Below are positions 1 to 7,363 of a DNA stretch of 12,493 nucleotides, piece by piece. Numbering within the stretch: position 1 is the first letter of the stretch; each line of letters starts with the position of its first letter. The stretch lies in contig JAKADW010000013.1 of the NCBI GenBank assembly GCA_021820165.1, positions 1-12,493 on the forward strand. Direction: 5' to 3'. Position numbers and translations under genes: made by a program. The stretch is from Bacillota bacterium. Its GTDB lineage: Bacteria > Bacillota_E > Sulfobacillia > Sulfobacillales > Sulfobacillaceae. The notes beneath the pieces are model-generated. The model worked only from the letters and a program-made list of their open reading frames with translations. It did no database searches and was not told where the DNA came from.

Positions 1-148
1 CCAAATAGGAACCGGGCGTCCACACCGGTAAGGCCACCTCGAATTCTTCAGGAAAGGGGCCAGGAAAATGCGCTTCGACATGGAAGTAGTGCGAGCGCGG
101 ATTGGGCACACTGAGCCGGTATTGAATTGCCGTTGTTGTCGTGAACAT
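1..148 (-). CDS. M61-family metallopeptidase (glycyl aminopeptidase-like), N-terminal fragment
   Basis: The minus strand opens with ATG (complement of 146-148) preceded by a GAGGAGA ribosome-binding site, and reads 49 codons off the left edge. The visible protein has the N-terminal beta-domain pattern of M61 peptidases: an IQYRLSVPNP stretch, SHYFHVE, and then LPVWTPGSYL at about residues 39-48. In this family the N-terminal domain precedes a thermolysin-like HExxH zinc domain, followed by a PDZ domain in many members; none of that lies in the window. The family removes N-terminal glycine or acts as a broad aminopeptidase. No signal peptide is visible, so a cytoplasmic location is inferred. 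The gene diverges from the aldolase gene at 260. The call rests on a short fragment. Confidence 0.72.
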   Translation of the reverse strand, partial: MFTTTTAIQYRLSVPNPRSHYFHVEAHFPGPFPEEFEVALPVWTPGSYL

Positions 149-193
149 AGTCTCTCCTCGCGATGGGATTCAAGTTTTGCAATCTAAGAGCTA

Positions 194-202
194 TGGTACA
201 AT
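194..202 (+). promoter_or_regulatory. Candidate extended -10 promoter for the aldolase gene
   Basis: TGGTACAAT at 194-202 is an extended -10 element (TG, one base, then TACAAT, 5/6 to TATAAT). It lies in the 111-base divergent gap between the peptidase and aldolase genes, about 57 bases ahead of the GTG start. No good -35 hexamer sits 16-18 bases upstream, which fits an extended -10 promoter but lowers certainty. The predicted 5' leader contains a small imperfect hairpin (CGAGG/CCTCG near 213-235) with no U-tract. Confidence 0.4.
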
Positions 203-259
203 TTTCCCGACGAGGATGCGAAGCCTCGGGGAATCTACCGACGAAAGGACTGGGATCAC

Positions 260-1156
260 GTGGCAAATCGGCCTCACTTGGATGCGTTGAACCTGGCGCC
301 GGGCAAGAAGGCACGCCTCTATCGACTGCTCTACGAAACCGGACCGGCCAACGGCACATTGATGATTCTTCCTATCGACCAGGGACTGGAACATGGTCCG
401 CGCGATTTCTTTGATGCTCCCGAAAGTCAAAACCCGCATTTTCAATTCCAGGTTGCCGTGGAAGGTCGGTTTTCGGCTATAGCCTGTCAGATCGGCCTGG
501 CGGAAAAGTACTACCCCCAATATGCCGGAAAAATCCCATTGATTTTGAAGCTCAATGGCAAAACGGAAATTCCCTCCGACGAGGCTCCGCTCTCACCGCA
601 AATTGCCTCCGTCGAGGATGCCGTACGCTTGGGTGCAGACGCCGTCGGCTACACCCTCTATGTCGGCTCTCCTCGGCAAGACGAAGATTTTCAGCAATTT
701 CGTCGGATACGTGAAGAGGCTGATCGCTACGGCATGCCGGTGGTTGTTTGGTCTTATCCGCGAGGCTCCGCTATCGAGGCCAAAGGCGGCAAGGACACCG
801 TTTATGCGGTGGACTATGCGGCTCGTGTTGCTCAGGAGCTCGGGGCGGACGTCATCAAGCTCAATGTGCCAAAGGTGGACTCTGAGAAGCTCAAGTTGGC
901 ACCTAAGGCGTATCAACGCGATTGGACGACCGAGGACGCGTTACAACAGGTCATTCGCTCGGCGGGGAATTCCTTGGTGATTTTCGCTGGCGGGGAACGC
1001 GGGGCCGGGGCATCGGCTTTGGAAAAAGCGGAAGCCTGCATGAAGGCGGGGGCCACGGGGTTGATTTTTGGCCGGAACGTCTGGCAACGCCCCTTAGGAG
1101 AAGCGCTCGAGCTCTCGAGCGCCATTCATGAAATGCTCAACCGCTATCCGCTGTAA
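260..1156 (+). CDS. fbaB: Class I fructose-bisphosphate aldolase, archaeal/DhnA (FbaB) type
   Basis: This 298-residue protein matches the DeoC/FbaB TIM-barrel aldolase family. It would cleave fructose 1,6-bisphosphate to glyceraldehyde 3-phosphate and dihydroxyacetone phosphate, or run in the gluconeogenic direction, through a Schiff base in the cytoplasm. Visible landmarks are the N-terminal PIDQGLEHG block (residues 38-46), VVWSYPRG (162-169), the ADVIKLN strand with candidate Schiff-base Lys200, and the phosphate-binding end FAGGERG...GATGLIFGRNVWQ. The GTG start is supported by AAAGGA at 244-249 and by the usual family length of about 260-350 residues. It is a single-gene unit closed by a hairpin at 1162-1191. 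Close paralogues (LsrF, 2-amino-3,7-dideoxy-threo-hept-6-ulosonate synthase) share the fold, so substrate is inferred from overall similarity. Confidence 0.88.
   Translation: MANRPHLDALNLAPGKKARLYRLLYETGPANGTLMILPIDQGLEHGPRDFFDAPESQNPHFQFQVAVEGRFSAIACQIGLAEKYYPQYAGKIPLILKLNGKTEIPSDEAPLSPQIASVEDAVRLGADAVGYTLYVGSPRQDEDFQQFRRIREEADRYGMPVVVWSYPRGSAIEAKGGKDTVYAVDYAARVAQELGADVIKLNVPKVDSEKLKLAPKAYQRDWTTEDALQQVIRSAGNSLVIFAGGERGAGASALEKAEACMKAGATGLIFGRNVWQRPLGEALELSSAIHEMLNRYPL
1103..1122. repeat. Near-perfect 9-bp-arm palindrome inside the aldolase 3' end
   Basis: Arms GCGCTCGAG (1103-1111) and CTCGAGCGC (1114-1122) are exact reverse complements separated by CT. The element is in coding sequence for the GEALELSSAIHE region, about 40 bases before the terminator hairpin, which also contains CTCGAG. 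It could form a hairpin in the mRNA tail or be a coincidence of codon choice in GC-rich DNA; roughly one such palindrome could occur by chance in a window this size. Confidence 0.5.
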
Positions 1157-1161
1157 CCAGG

Positions 1162-1191
1162 AGGCCTCGAGTGAGACTCGGGGCCTTTTTT
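1162..1191 (+). terminator. Rho-independent terminator after the aldolase gene
   Basis: AGGCCTCGAG (1162-1171) pairs over 10 positions (one T-G wobble) with CTCGGGGCCT (1177-1186) across a 5-base TGAGA loop and is followed by a run of six T (1186-1191). It starts 6 bases after the aldolase stop codon. Confidence 0.9.
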
Positions 1192-1304
1192 CCTCTCTTG
1201 CCGTCTCTTAACAGGGATGCCAGTGAGCTCCTTCGGCGAATACGTGACACCCGGGCGTGAAGTTGAATACCGTGCAGTAGTCTTCAAAGCGAGGAGCGAT
1301 CGCC

Positions 1305-2159
1305 GTGAAGAATACGGTACAGGATGAACATCATATCGGGCGATGGCTGGAAAAGCCGGTCCGGAGTAGCGGCCAGACGCTCTTTCGCCGCTGGGTTATC
1401 AAAACCCACTTAGTGCGGCCCGGAGAACGTCTCGTGGAGACGCTAGCTCCATACTTGGTGGGGCGTTTGGAGCCCCAGGACATCTTGGTGTTGAGCGAGA
1501 AAGTGGTCGCCGTTTCCGAGGGTCGGGTGGTCTTGTTAAGCCGCGTGAAGCCTCGGGCGATGGCGCGATTTCTGGCCCGGCGGGTGCGGCCGTTGGGATA
1601 TGGTCTCGGACTGAGGCGGCCTGAGACTATGGAAATGGCCATCCGCGAGGCAGGTAGCCTGCGCATCCTGGCGGCGGCGGTAGCGGGCGCATTGGATCGT
1701 TTTATGGGCCGGAGTGGTGGCTTCTATCGCATTGCCGGGCGCCGGGTGGCGTCCATTGATGGGCCGGGCCCTACCACGATTCCCCCTTTTAACAAATATA
1801 TTGTTCTGGCACCGCATCATCCAGAGGATGTGTTGGCGAGCATCCAGAGGCGGTTTGGGTGTGAGGCCGCGGTGGTGGATGTCAACGATGTGGGGAGCGA
1901 GGTGCTGGCCCAAACGCCGGGTCTTGACGTACGAGCGGTGCAGCAGTTGCTTCGCGACAACCCCATGGGCCAAGGGGCCCAGGGTACGCCAATCGGGGTC
2001 TTGCGTCCGGTCCGGGAGATAAAAGAGGTGACCGATTGGCCTAATCACCGAGCCCCATCGGGAGTGGCGTGGGTCATGCCTTTTGGTGGGGCTGCAGACG
2101 TTGCCCTCCGCATTGGTGCCGACACAGGGGATCCCGTCGAGCGCGTGGTTGATTTATAA
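1305..2159 (+). CDS. Divergent CofE-like protein (coenzyme F420-0:gamma-glutamyl ligase family)
   Basis: The 284-residue product belongs to the CofE fold family (PF01996-type). The N-terminal half has the family signature: IKTHLVRPGERLVETL (32-47), the DILVLSEKVVAVSEGRVV block (59-76), and then a GYGLG segment. The C-terminal half differs from true CofE: IDGPGPTTIPPFNKY (151-165), VDVNDVGSEVL (191-201), RDNPMGQ (217-223) and TPIGVLR (228-234). I recall this set from a CofE-like branch in Firmicutes whose role is not established. True CofE adds glutamates to F420-0 using GTP. No other F420 biosynthesis gene (cofC, cofD, fbiC) is present nearby, so that activity is doubtful. The GTG start has GAGGAG at 1291-1296, 8 bases upstream. 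It leads a probable operon with the dehydrogenase (61-base gap) and mutase. Confidence 0.75.
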   Translation: MKNTVQDEHHIGRWLEKPVRSSGQTLFRRWVIKTHLVRPGERLVETLAPYLVGRLEPQDILVLSEKVVAVSEGRVVLLSRVKPRAMARFLARRVRPLGYGLGLRRPETMEMAIREAGSLRILAAAVAGALDRFMGRSGGFYRIAGRRVASIDGPGPTTIPPFNKYIVLAPHHPEDVLASIQRRFGCEAAVVDVNDVGSEVLAQTPGLDVRAVQQLLRDNPMGQGAQGTPIGVLRPVREIKEVTDWPNHRAPSGVAWVMPFGGAADVALRIGADTGDPVERVVDL

Positions 2160-2220
2160 TGGAGTCAGCGTCAGCACCCTCGTAAAGGCGGTGAGCGGAC
2201 GACCCTTAGGGTCGGAGCTT

Positions 2221-3285
2221 ATGGACATATTTGAGGAGATGAAACGCCGGGGTCACGAACAGGTGATTTTCAACTACGACCGTGCCTCGGGATTGAAGGC
2301 GATTATCGCCATTCACGACACCACCTTAGGCCCCGCGTTGGGCGGGTGCCGAATGTTGCCCTATGCCTCGGAGGAGGCCGCATTGACAGATGTTTTGCGG
2401 TTGTCTGAAGGGATGACATACAAGGCTGCAGCGGCAGGGTTGGACTTCGGTGGAGGTAAAACGGTCATCATCGGGGATCCGGCGACCGACAAGACGGATT
2501 TGCTCTTTCGCGCCTTGGGGCGGTTTCTTGAAACGCTACACGGCCGCTATCGCACGGGCGAAGATGTCGGCACCTCGGAAGATGATTTTGTCCATGCGTG
2601 GAAGGAAACCCGCTATTTGGTAGGGTTGCCTCAAGCGTATGGGGGATCGGGCGACACCGGAGACAATACCGCGCTCGGTGTGATCGAGGCGATTCATGCA
2701 GCTCTCATGCACCGTTATGGCTCTCCTTCGCTTAAGGGGCGGCGGATGGCAATCCAGGGGCTGGGCAAGGTCGGCTATCATGTCGCTCGACGTGCCGTCG
2801 AGGAGGGGGCCGAGGTGATCGCTGCCGATATCAATCCGCACGTCGTCGGCCGCGTCGCCTCGGAACTCGGGATTGAGCCCACCGATCCCTGGGCGGTCCT
2901 GGAAACGGAGTGCGATGTGTTTTCGCCGTGTGCCCTCGGAAACGTGATTAATAGCGAGACGCTCGACCGGTTGAAATGTCAGGTTATTGCGGGGTCTGCC
3001 AACAATCAGTTGGAAGAGGTCGGTATGGCCGAGGCGCTTTCCAAGCGCGGAATTTTGTATGCGCCCGACTTTATCGCCAATGCGGGTGGATTGATTCAAG
3101 TGGCCAACGAGATTCAGGGATACCATGTTGAACGCGTGCGCCATCAAATCGAGGCCATTTATGACGTGTTGCTGGCCATTTTTGACGAGGCGGACCGTCG
3201 CGGAGGATCTACCATGGAAGTGGCCTTGGAGCACGTCAAGGGGCGGTTAGAGGCCTTACATGCCATCCATCGGGTTCACGCTTAA
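2221..3285 (+). CDS. Leucine/valine (branched-chain amino acid) dehydrogenase
   Basis: This Glu/Leu/Phe/Val dehydrogenase family enzyme catalyses NAD-dependent oxidative deamination of a branched-chain amino acid to its 2-oxo acid. The open frame extends upstream, but ATG 2221 is chosen because it gives the MDIFEEMKRRGHEQ start usual for leucine dehydrogenases. It also places the two catalytic lysines at Lys68 (MTYKAAAAG) and Lys80 (GGGKTVI), the same numbers as in characterised Bacillus enzymes. The acid/base region TGEDVGTS contains Asp114. The Rossmann domain has GLGKVG (179-184) and an acidic residue after strand 2 (ADIN, Asp202), consistent with NAD preference. The product has 354 residues, against about 364 typically. 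The GGAG at 2214-2217 sits only 3 bases from the ATG, so initiation may be weak or use GTG 2191. Its stop is 12 bases before the acyl-CoA mutase start, indicating co-transcription. Leucine, valine and isoleucine preference cannot be separated by eye; context favours valine. Confidence 0.88.
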   Translation: MDIFEEMKRRGHEQVIFNYDRASGLKAIIAIHDTTLGPALGGCRMLPYASEEAALTDVLRLSEGMTYKAAAAGLDFGGGKTVIIGDPATDKTDLLFRALGRFLETLHGRYRTGEDVGTSEDDFVHAWKETRYLVGLPQAYGGSGDTGDNTALGVIEAIHAALMHRYGSPSLKGRRMAIQGLGKVGYHVARRAVEEGAEVIAADINPHVVGRVASELGIEPTDPWAVLETECDVFSPCALGNVINSETLDRLKCQVIAGSANNQLEEVGMAEALSKRGILYAPDFIANAGGLIQVANEIQGYHVERVRHQIEAIYDVLLAIFDEADRRGGSTMEVALEHVKGRLEALHAIHRVHA

Positions 3286-3297
3286 GAAAGGGGGATA

Positions 3298-4944
3298 ATG
3301 ATGGCGGTCGATTATCAGAAACCGGAGGGGCGCGGGTTTTCCGAAAGTTCCGACCCATATCGGGGAAATCGGCAATACCGGACCTTGTCCGGGATTCCCA
3401 TTAAGGACACGTATACAGCCGAGGACTTGCCCGATCCTGGTATGATTGGCAGCCCCGGTAGTTACCCCTATACGCGCGGCATTCATAAGACCATGTATCG
3501 GGGTAGGCTCTGGACGATGCGCCAATTCGCTGGATTTGGCACAGCCCGGGAAACCAACCAGCGGTTTCGCTATCTCTTGGATCACGGCCAGACGGGACTG
3601 TCGGTGGCCTTTGACATGCCCACCTTAATGGGGCTCGATTCCGACGATCCTCATAGTTTAGGAGAAGTGGGCCGCGAAGGCGTGGCCATTGACACGGTCG
3701 CCGACATGGAGCGTCTTTTTCAAGATATTCCCCTGGACCAGGTGTCCACGTCAATGACCATCAATGGTCCTGGCCCCATTATCTGGGCCATGTATCTGGT
3801 GGCTTCTGAGCGGCAAGGTGTTTCATGGGACAAGTTGCGGGGGACCTTGCAGGCGGACATTTTGAAGGAGTATATCGCCCAAAAGGAGTGGCTGTTTCCT
3901 CCTCGTCCCTCCATGCGAGTGATTGTTGACATGATGGCATTTGCCACCGAGCACGTGCCCCAATGGAATTCGATTAGCATTAGCGGCTATCATATTCGCG
4001 AGGCGGGAGCGACAGCTGCCCAGGAGTTGGCCTTCACATTAGCGGACGGATTTGCCTATGTGGAAGCAGGAATCAAAGCGGGCCTGGATGTTAATAAGTT
4101 CGCGCCGAGGCTGTCCTTCTTCTTTAATTCGCATATTGACTTCTTTGAGGAAATCGCCAAATTCCGTGCGGCACGCCGAATTTGGGCGCGACATCTGAAA
4201 GAAAAATACGGAGCCACGAACCCCAAGGCCTGGACCATGCGTTTTCATACCCAGACAGCCGGATGTTCGTTAACGGCCCAACAGCCCGAGAATAATATTG
4301 TCCGTACCGCGTTTGAAGCCTTGGCTGCCGTCCTCGGGGGAACCCAATCGTTGCACACCAACTCTATGGACGAGGTCTTGTCGCTGCCCACGGAGAAGGC
4401 GGTTAAGATTGCCCTTCGCACCCAGCAGATTATTGCTTATGAAACGGGCGTGACCAACACCGTGGATCCGTTGGCGGGTTCCTATTTTGTGGAAGCGTTA
4501 ACCGACGAGATGGAACGGCAAGCAGAGGAATACTTCCAGCGCATTGACGAGATGGGCGGTGTGCTGAATGGGATCGAAAACGGGTTTTTCCAGCGGGAAA
4601 TCGCTGAAGCCTCCTATCGCTACCAAAAGGAACTCGAGAACCACGAACAAATTATGGTGGGAGTTAACGCGTTTCAGGAACCCACCGAGGAAAAGATCCC
4701 CATCTTGAAGATTGATCCGGCGATCGAAAAAGAACAGGTGGCCCAAGTCGCCGCTTGGCGTTCCCGTCGGGATGCATCGGCGGTGGAACGGACACTTGGG
4801 ACGTTGCGGGATCGGTGCCAGGATCCGACAGCACCGCTGATGCCGGCGATTATTGACTGTGTCCGTGCCGGAGCGACAGAAGGGGAAATTTCCCAGGCGA
4901 TGAAAGATGTGTTCGGAACCTGGCGAGAGCGCCCCGTGTTTTAG
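3298..4944 (+). CDS. icmA: Acyl-CoA mutase large subunit, predicted isobutyryl-CoA mutase (IcmA) type
   Basis: This 548-residue protein is the catalytic TIM-barrel chain of an adenosylcobalamin-dependent acyl-CoA mutase. It contains [14 protein letters not shown] (68-81), LSVAFDMPT (101-109), SMTINGPGP (152-160), [17 protein letters not shown] (182-198), [13 protein letters not shown] with His232, and QSLHTN near 350. The family would usually be labelled methylmalonyl-CoA mutase. However, the residues equivalent to Propionibacterium MCM Tyr89 and Arg207, which hold the substrate carboxylate, are Phe77 and Gln195 here. That is the pair reported for isobutyryl-CoA mutase, while 2-hydroxyisobutyryl-CoA mutase has Ile/Gln. 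Gln185 and His232 keep their spacing (offset 12), supporting the alignment. No C-terminal DxHxxG cobalamin-binding domain is present, so a separate small subunit must be encoded elsewhere. A run AAAGGGGG (3287-3294) precedes tandem ATGs at 3298 and 3301; the second has the better spacing. It is the last gene before the terminator at 4963. Confidence 0.85.
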   Translation: MMAVDYQKPEGRGFSESSDPYRGNRQYRTLSGIPIKDTYTAEDLPDPGMIGSPGSYPYTRGIHKTMYRGRLWTMRQFAGFGTARETNQRFRYLLDHGQTGLSVAFDMPTLMGLDSDDPHSLGEVGREGVAIDTVADMERLFQDIPLDQVSTSMTINGPGPIIWAMYLVASERQGVSWDKLRGTLQADILKEYIAQKEWLFPPRPSMRVIVDMMAFATEHVPQWNSISISGYHIREAGATAAQELAFTLADGFAYVEAGIKAGLDVNKFAPRLSFFFNSHIDFFEEIAKFRAARRIWARHLKEKYGATNPKAWTMRFHTQTAGCSLTAQQPENNIVRTAFEALAAVLGGTQSLHTNSMDEVLSLPTEKAVKIALRTQQIIAYETGVTNTVDPLAGSYFVEALTDEMERQAEEYFQRIDEMGGVLNGIENGFFQREIAEASYRYQKELENHEQIMVGVNAFQEPTEEKIPILKIDPAIEKEQVAQVAAWRSRRDASAVERTLGTLRDRCQDPTAPLMPAIIDCVRAGATEGEISQAMKDVFGTWRERPVF

Positions 4945-4962
4945 GGCATCCAGCGGAAAAGT

Positions 4963-4989
4963 GCCGCCTGCCGGTTGCAGGCGGCTTTT
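4963..4989 (+). terminator. Rho-independent terminator after the mutase gene
   Basis: GCCGCCTGC (4963-4971) and GCAGGCGGC (4977-4985) form a perfect 9-bp stem with a CGGTT loop, followed by TTTT (4986-4989). An AAAAG upstream could extend pairing with the T-run. It begins 19 bases after the mutase stop and separates it from the next transcription unit. Confidence 0.92.
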
Positions 4990-5032
4990 CTTGTTGGCAT
5001 CAATGGGCGCTCCCTTCCATAGGGTGATACGG

Positions 5033-5839
5033 ATGGGGGGGAGGCATTTGACCCGATGGGAAAACTTTCGTTGCCTCGTAACCGGAGGAACCCGGGGTAT
5101 CGGCTATGCCATCGCGCAGCAACTGGTGGATAGGGGAGCGCAGGTGGCGATAGTAGGCCGGAATGAGGCACGCGTGCAAAGATCCGTAGAGGACCTGTCC
5201 CAGAGCGCTCCGGGACACGCCATCGGCGTGGTGGGGCTTATCGATGGCCAAGAGAGCACGGCTACGACGCTGGTAGAGAGCGCGTGCCGGGGGCTGGGCG
5301 GGCCGCTCGATGGGCTCGTCAACTGTGCTGGGGGTGCGACCGTCGGTCATGCCTTAGAAATTCCCTGGAGTATTTGGCAGCAGGATATGGCCGTGAAGTT
5401 TTGGGGCTATTTGGCGATGATTCGGGCCGTGGTGCCCGAGCTTAGGTCCCCGGGGGGCGTCATCGTCAATATTCTTGGCGTGGCCGGAAAGGATCCCAAT
5501 CCGCGCCTAGCCCCGGGTACTGCCATCAATGGGGCGCTTCGCGGACTGACGAAAATTCTCGCCGATGACCTCGCACCAGGGAGAATTCGGGTGGTGGCCG
5601 TCAATCCCGGAGCGACCGACACCGGCCTATTACGGGAGATGGCTCGCGGATATGCGCAATTGAACGGCACCACAGTAGACCAGGCCGAACGGGCTCTCAG
5701 ATCGTCCGGTCCGCTTGGCCGCCTACCCGTGGCTCAGGATATCGCCCACGCTGTGGTATTTTTGATGTCAGAGGAGGCAGCCCTGGTCACCGGGACTAGC
5801 CTCGACATTGATGGCGGGGTGCACCGCGGCCCCGCTTAG
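5033..5839 (+). CDS. Atypical SDR-fold protein lacking the classical catalytic tetrad
   Basis: The 268-residue product has a complete short-chain dehydrogenase/reductase Rossmann fold: cofactor loop TGGTRGIG (17-24), LVNCAGG (95-101), RIRVVAVNPGATDTG and a C-terminal SLDIDGG. Aligned to FabG, every classical catalytic position is replaced. The helix-4 Asn is Lys122, the Ser is Gly149 (NILGVAG), the Tyr is Gly162 and the Lys is Asn166 (GTAIN where YxxxK is expected). Binding of NAD(P) is therefore plausible, but the usual proton-relay chemistry is not. I recall uncharacterised SDR-like proteins with the same GxxxN pattern, so this is likely a conserved variant rather than a decaying gene. ATG 5033 is chosen for AGGGTGA at 5021-5027; TTG 5048 is an alternative, and the open frame further upstream overlaps the terminator and is not used. 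The stop is 15 bases before the amidohydrolase start, so the two are probably co-transcribed. Confidence 0.82.
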   Translation: MGGRHLTRWENFRCLVTGGTRGIGYAIAQQLVDRGAQVAIVGRNEARVQRSVEDLSQSAPGHAIGVVGLIDGQESTATTLVESACRGLGGPLDGLVNCAGGATVGHALEIPWSIWQQDMAVKFWGYLAMIRAVVPELRSPGGVIVNILGVAGKDPNPRLAPGTAINGALRGLTKILADDLAPGRIRVVAVNPGATDTGLLREMARGYAQLNGTTVDQAERALRSSGPLGRLPVAQDIAHAVVFLMSEEAALVTGTSLDIDGGVHRGPA

Positions 5840-5854
5840 AAGTGGGGCGATCGC

Positions 5855-7363
5855 TTGCCGACCTTTTGGACGCATTTCACATCAGCCCATCCTCAGATCA
5901 CGGTTCTCGTCACCGAGGGCTCGCGGATACTGTTCTCCGGCGATGAGAGACTCCTGGCGGAACGGCGAAGCACCGATCCGGTCCACGATTTAGAGGGCGC
6001 CTTTGTGACCCCGGGGCTCTGGGACAGCCATATACACCTCTTGGATTACGGGCGTAGTTTTCGTCGGCTGAACTTTAGTCCCGATGACACGCTAGACGAG
6101 GTCGCCCAGGCAGTACGGGAGCGGGCGCACTGTCTCCCCGCGGGCCAGTGGATTCTCGGTGCAGGGTGGAATCGGGTGCGGTTCTCGGAGCCTCCGCGGG
6201 CGGAGGTTCTTGACCGGCTGGCTCCGGGCCACCCGGTGCTTTTGATGAGCTGGGACTACCACACGGCTTGGCTTAATCGGGTGGCTCTCGAGCGTCTGGG
6301 GTTTAGCCTGTCGGATGCACCCGGCGACCGGGACGTGCATGGCCGCTGGACCGGGATTATTCGGGAAGCCGAGGCATTTTCCGCCCAGGAACGCGCCATG
6401 GCACAGGATGACACCGAGCCCCAGGAAGACTTGGCGCGTGGAATGCGCGAAGCGGCTAAACTCGGCCTAACCGGGGTGACAACAATCGAAAATGGCCGGG
6501 GTCTCGCGGCCCTCATGGCCGGGCCTCGGGTTTTGCGTGCCGGCGTGTTTTTGCGGGCAGACCATGCTTCGTCGTTGTTGGACTTAGGGATGCGCGCGGG
6601 ATTCGGCGACGAGTGGGTGCGCATTCTGGGCATTAAATGGTTCTTGGACGGGGCCTTGGGGTCGGGCACCGCTTGGCTGAAGGAACCCTATTGTGACGAT
6701 GGTAAGAATTACGGCATCGACGCCCGACCTCATAAAAATTTAGAAGCAGAAGCGGCACGGCTTCACGAGGCTGGCCTTCTATTGGCGGTTCACGCCATCG
6801 GGGATCGGGCGGTTGAGGAAGCTCAGCGCGCGTTGGCTCACGCCCCCGCGTTGGGGGATGGCCAACGTTCTCGCATCGAACATGCGCAACTCATAGCCGA
6901 TGAGGATTTGGATGCGATTTCAGAGAGTGACACCGCGCTTTCTATGCAGCCGGTGCATTTGATGGTCGACCGGGCGATAGCGGAGCGGAAGTGGGGAGCG
7001 CGTCGTAGCCGCGCGGCGTTTCGATTCCGTGACATCGTCGACCGCGGAATCCCGTTGGTCTTCGGTTCTGACGCTCCGGTGGCCAGTCCCAACCCAATTC
7101 TGGGCCTTTGGGCGGCCGTTCATCAGGCCGCGCCAGGTGAAAGCGCCTGGCACCCGGAACAAGCGTTGACGCCCGATGAGGCGCTGGCGGCCTATACCCG
7201 GACACCGGCCCTGATTGACGGGAGGCCAGCGGGGGTGCTGGCGCCTGGCTACCTATCGGATTTGACACTCTGGGATGGCGACCCCCGCGTCGCACTTATC
7301 CACAGCGACTTTGACGGCCTTCGCGTGCGAGGTACGGTAGTCGGGGGAGCCCGAATCGGCTAA
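5855..7363 (+). CDS. YtcJ-like metal-dependent amidohydrolase (amidohydrolase family 3)
   Basis: This 502-residue hydrolase has the metal ligands of the amidohydrolase superfamily in order. They are HxH at His59/His61 (PGLWDSHIHL), Lys261 in IKWFLDGALGSGTAW as the likely carboxylated bridging lysine, His313 (VHAIGDRAV), His343 (IEHAQL) and Asp406 (FGSDAPV). The C-terminal end returns to the small beta-sandwich (GYLSDLTLWDGDP). YtcJ-type proteins hydrolyse C-N or related bonds in small molecules, but their physiological substrates are mostly unknown, and nothing here identifies one. No signal peptide is seen, so it is probably cytoplasmic. TTG 5855 is the likely start, with GGGG at 5844-5847. 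Length is a little under the usual 530-550 residues, mainly at the N-terminus. It follows the SDR-like gene by 15 bases. A perfect DnaA box (7296-7304) lies within its last codons. Confidence 0.87.
   Translation: MPTFWTHFTSAHPQITVLVTEGSRILFSGDERLLAERRSTDPVHDLEGAFVTPGLWDSHIHLLDYGRSFRRLNFSPDDTLDEVAQAVRERAHCLPAGQWILGAGWNRVRFSEPPRAEVLDRLAPGHPVLLMSWDYHTAWLNRVALERLGFSLSDAPGDRDVHGRWTGIIREAEAFSAQERAMAQDDTEPQEDLARGMREAAKLGLTGVTTIENGRGLAALMAGPRVLRAGVFLRADHASSLLDLGMRAGFGDEWVRILGIKWFLDGALGSGTAWLKEPYCDDGKNYGIDARPHKNLEAEAARLHEAGLLLAVHAIGDRAVEEAQRALAHAPALGDGQRSRIEHAQLIADEDLDAISESDTALSMQPVHLMVDRAIAERKWGARRSRAAFRFRDIVDRGIPLVFGSDAPVASPNPILGLWAAVHQAAPGESAWHPEQALTPDEALAAYTRTPALIDGRPAGVLAPGYLSDLTLWDGDPRVALIHSDFDGLRVRGTVVGGARIG

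Noticed and set aside
593..916. Antisense and shifted open frames across the main genes
   Set aside because: They overlap well-supported genes, lack ribosome-binding sites and show no recognisable domains; they are by-products of GC-rich coding DNA.
1238..1315. GAATAC occurring three times before and into the CofE-like gene
   Set aside because: Spacings (27 and 45 bases) are irregular and one copy is inside the coding region. The hexamer is too short to claim an operator array.
2201..2213. Inverted repeat GACCC-TTA-GGGTC ahead of the dehydrogenase gene
   Set aside because: The arms are only 5 bases with no further symmetry or T-run, which is common by chance in GC-rich DNA.
2083..2220. Longer N-terminus for the amino acid dehydrogenase from ATG 2083
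   Set aside because: It would overlap the end of the CofE-like gene by 77 bases. The extra 46 residues match nothing in the family, and ATG 2221 reproduces the known lysine numbering.
4907..5032. Extension of the SDR-like gene upstream to 4907
   Set aside because: It would overlap the mutase end and run through the perfect terminator hairpin at 4963-4989. The residues are not SDR-like before the start at 5033.
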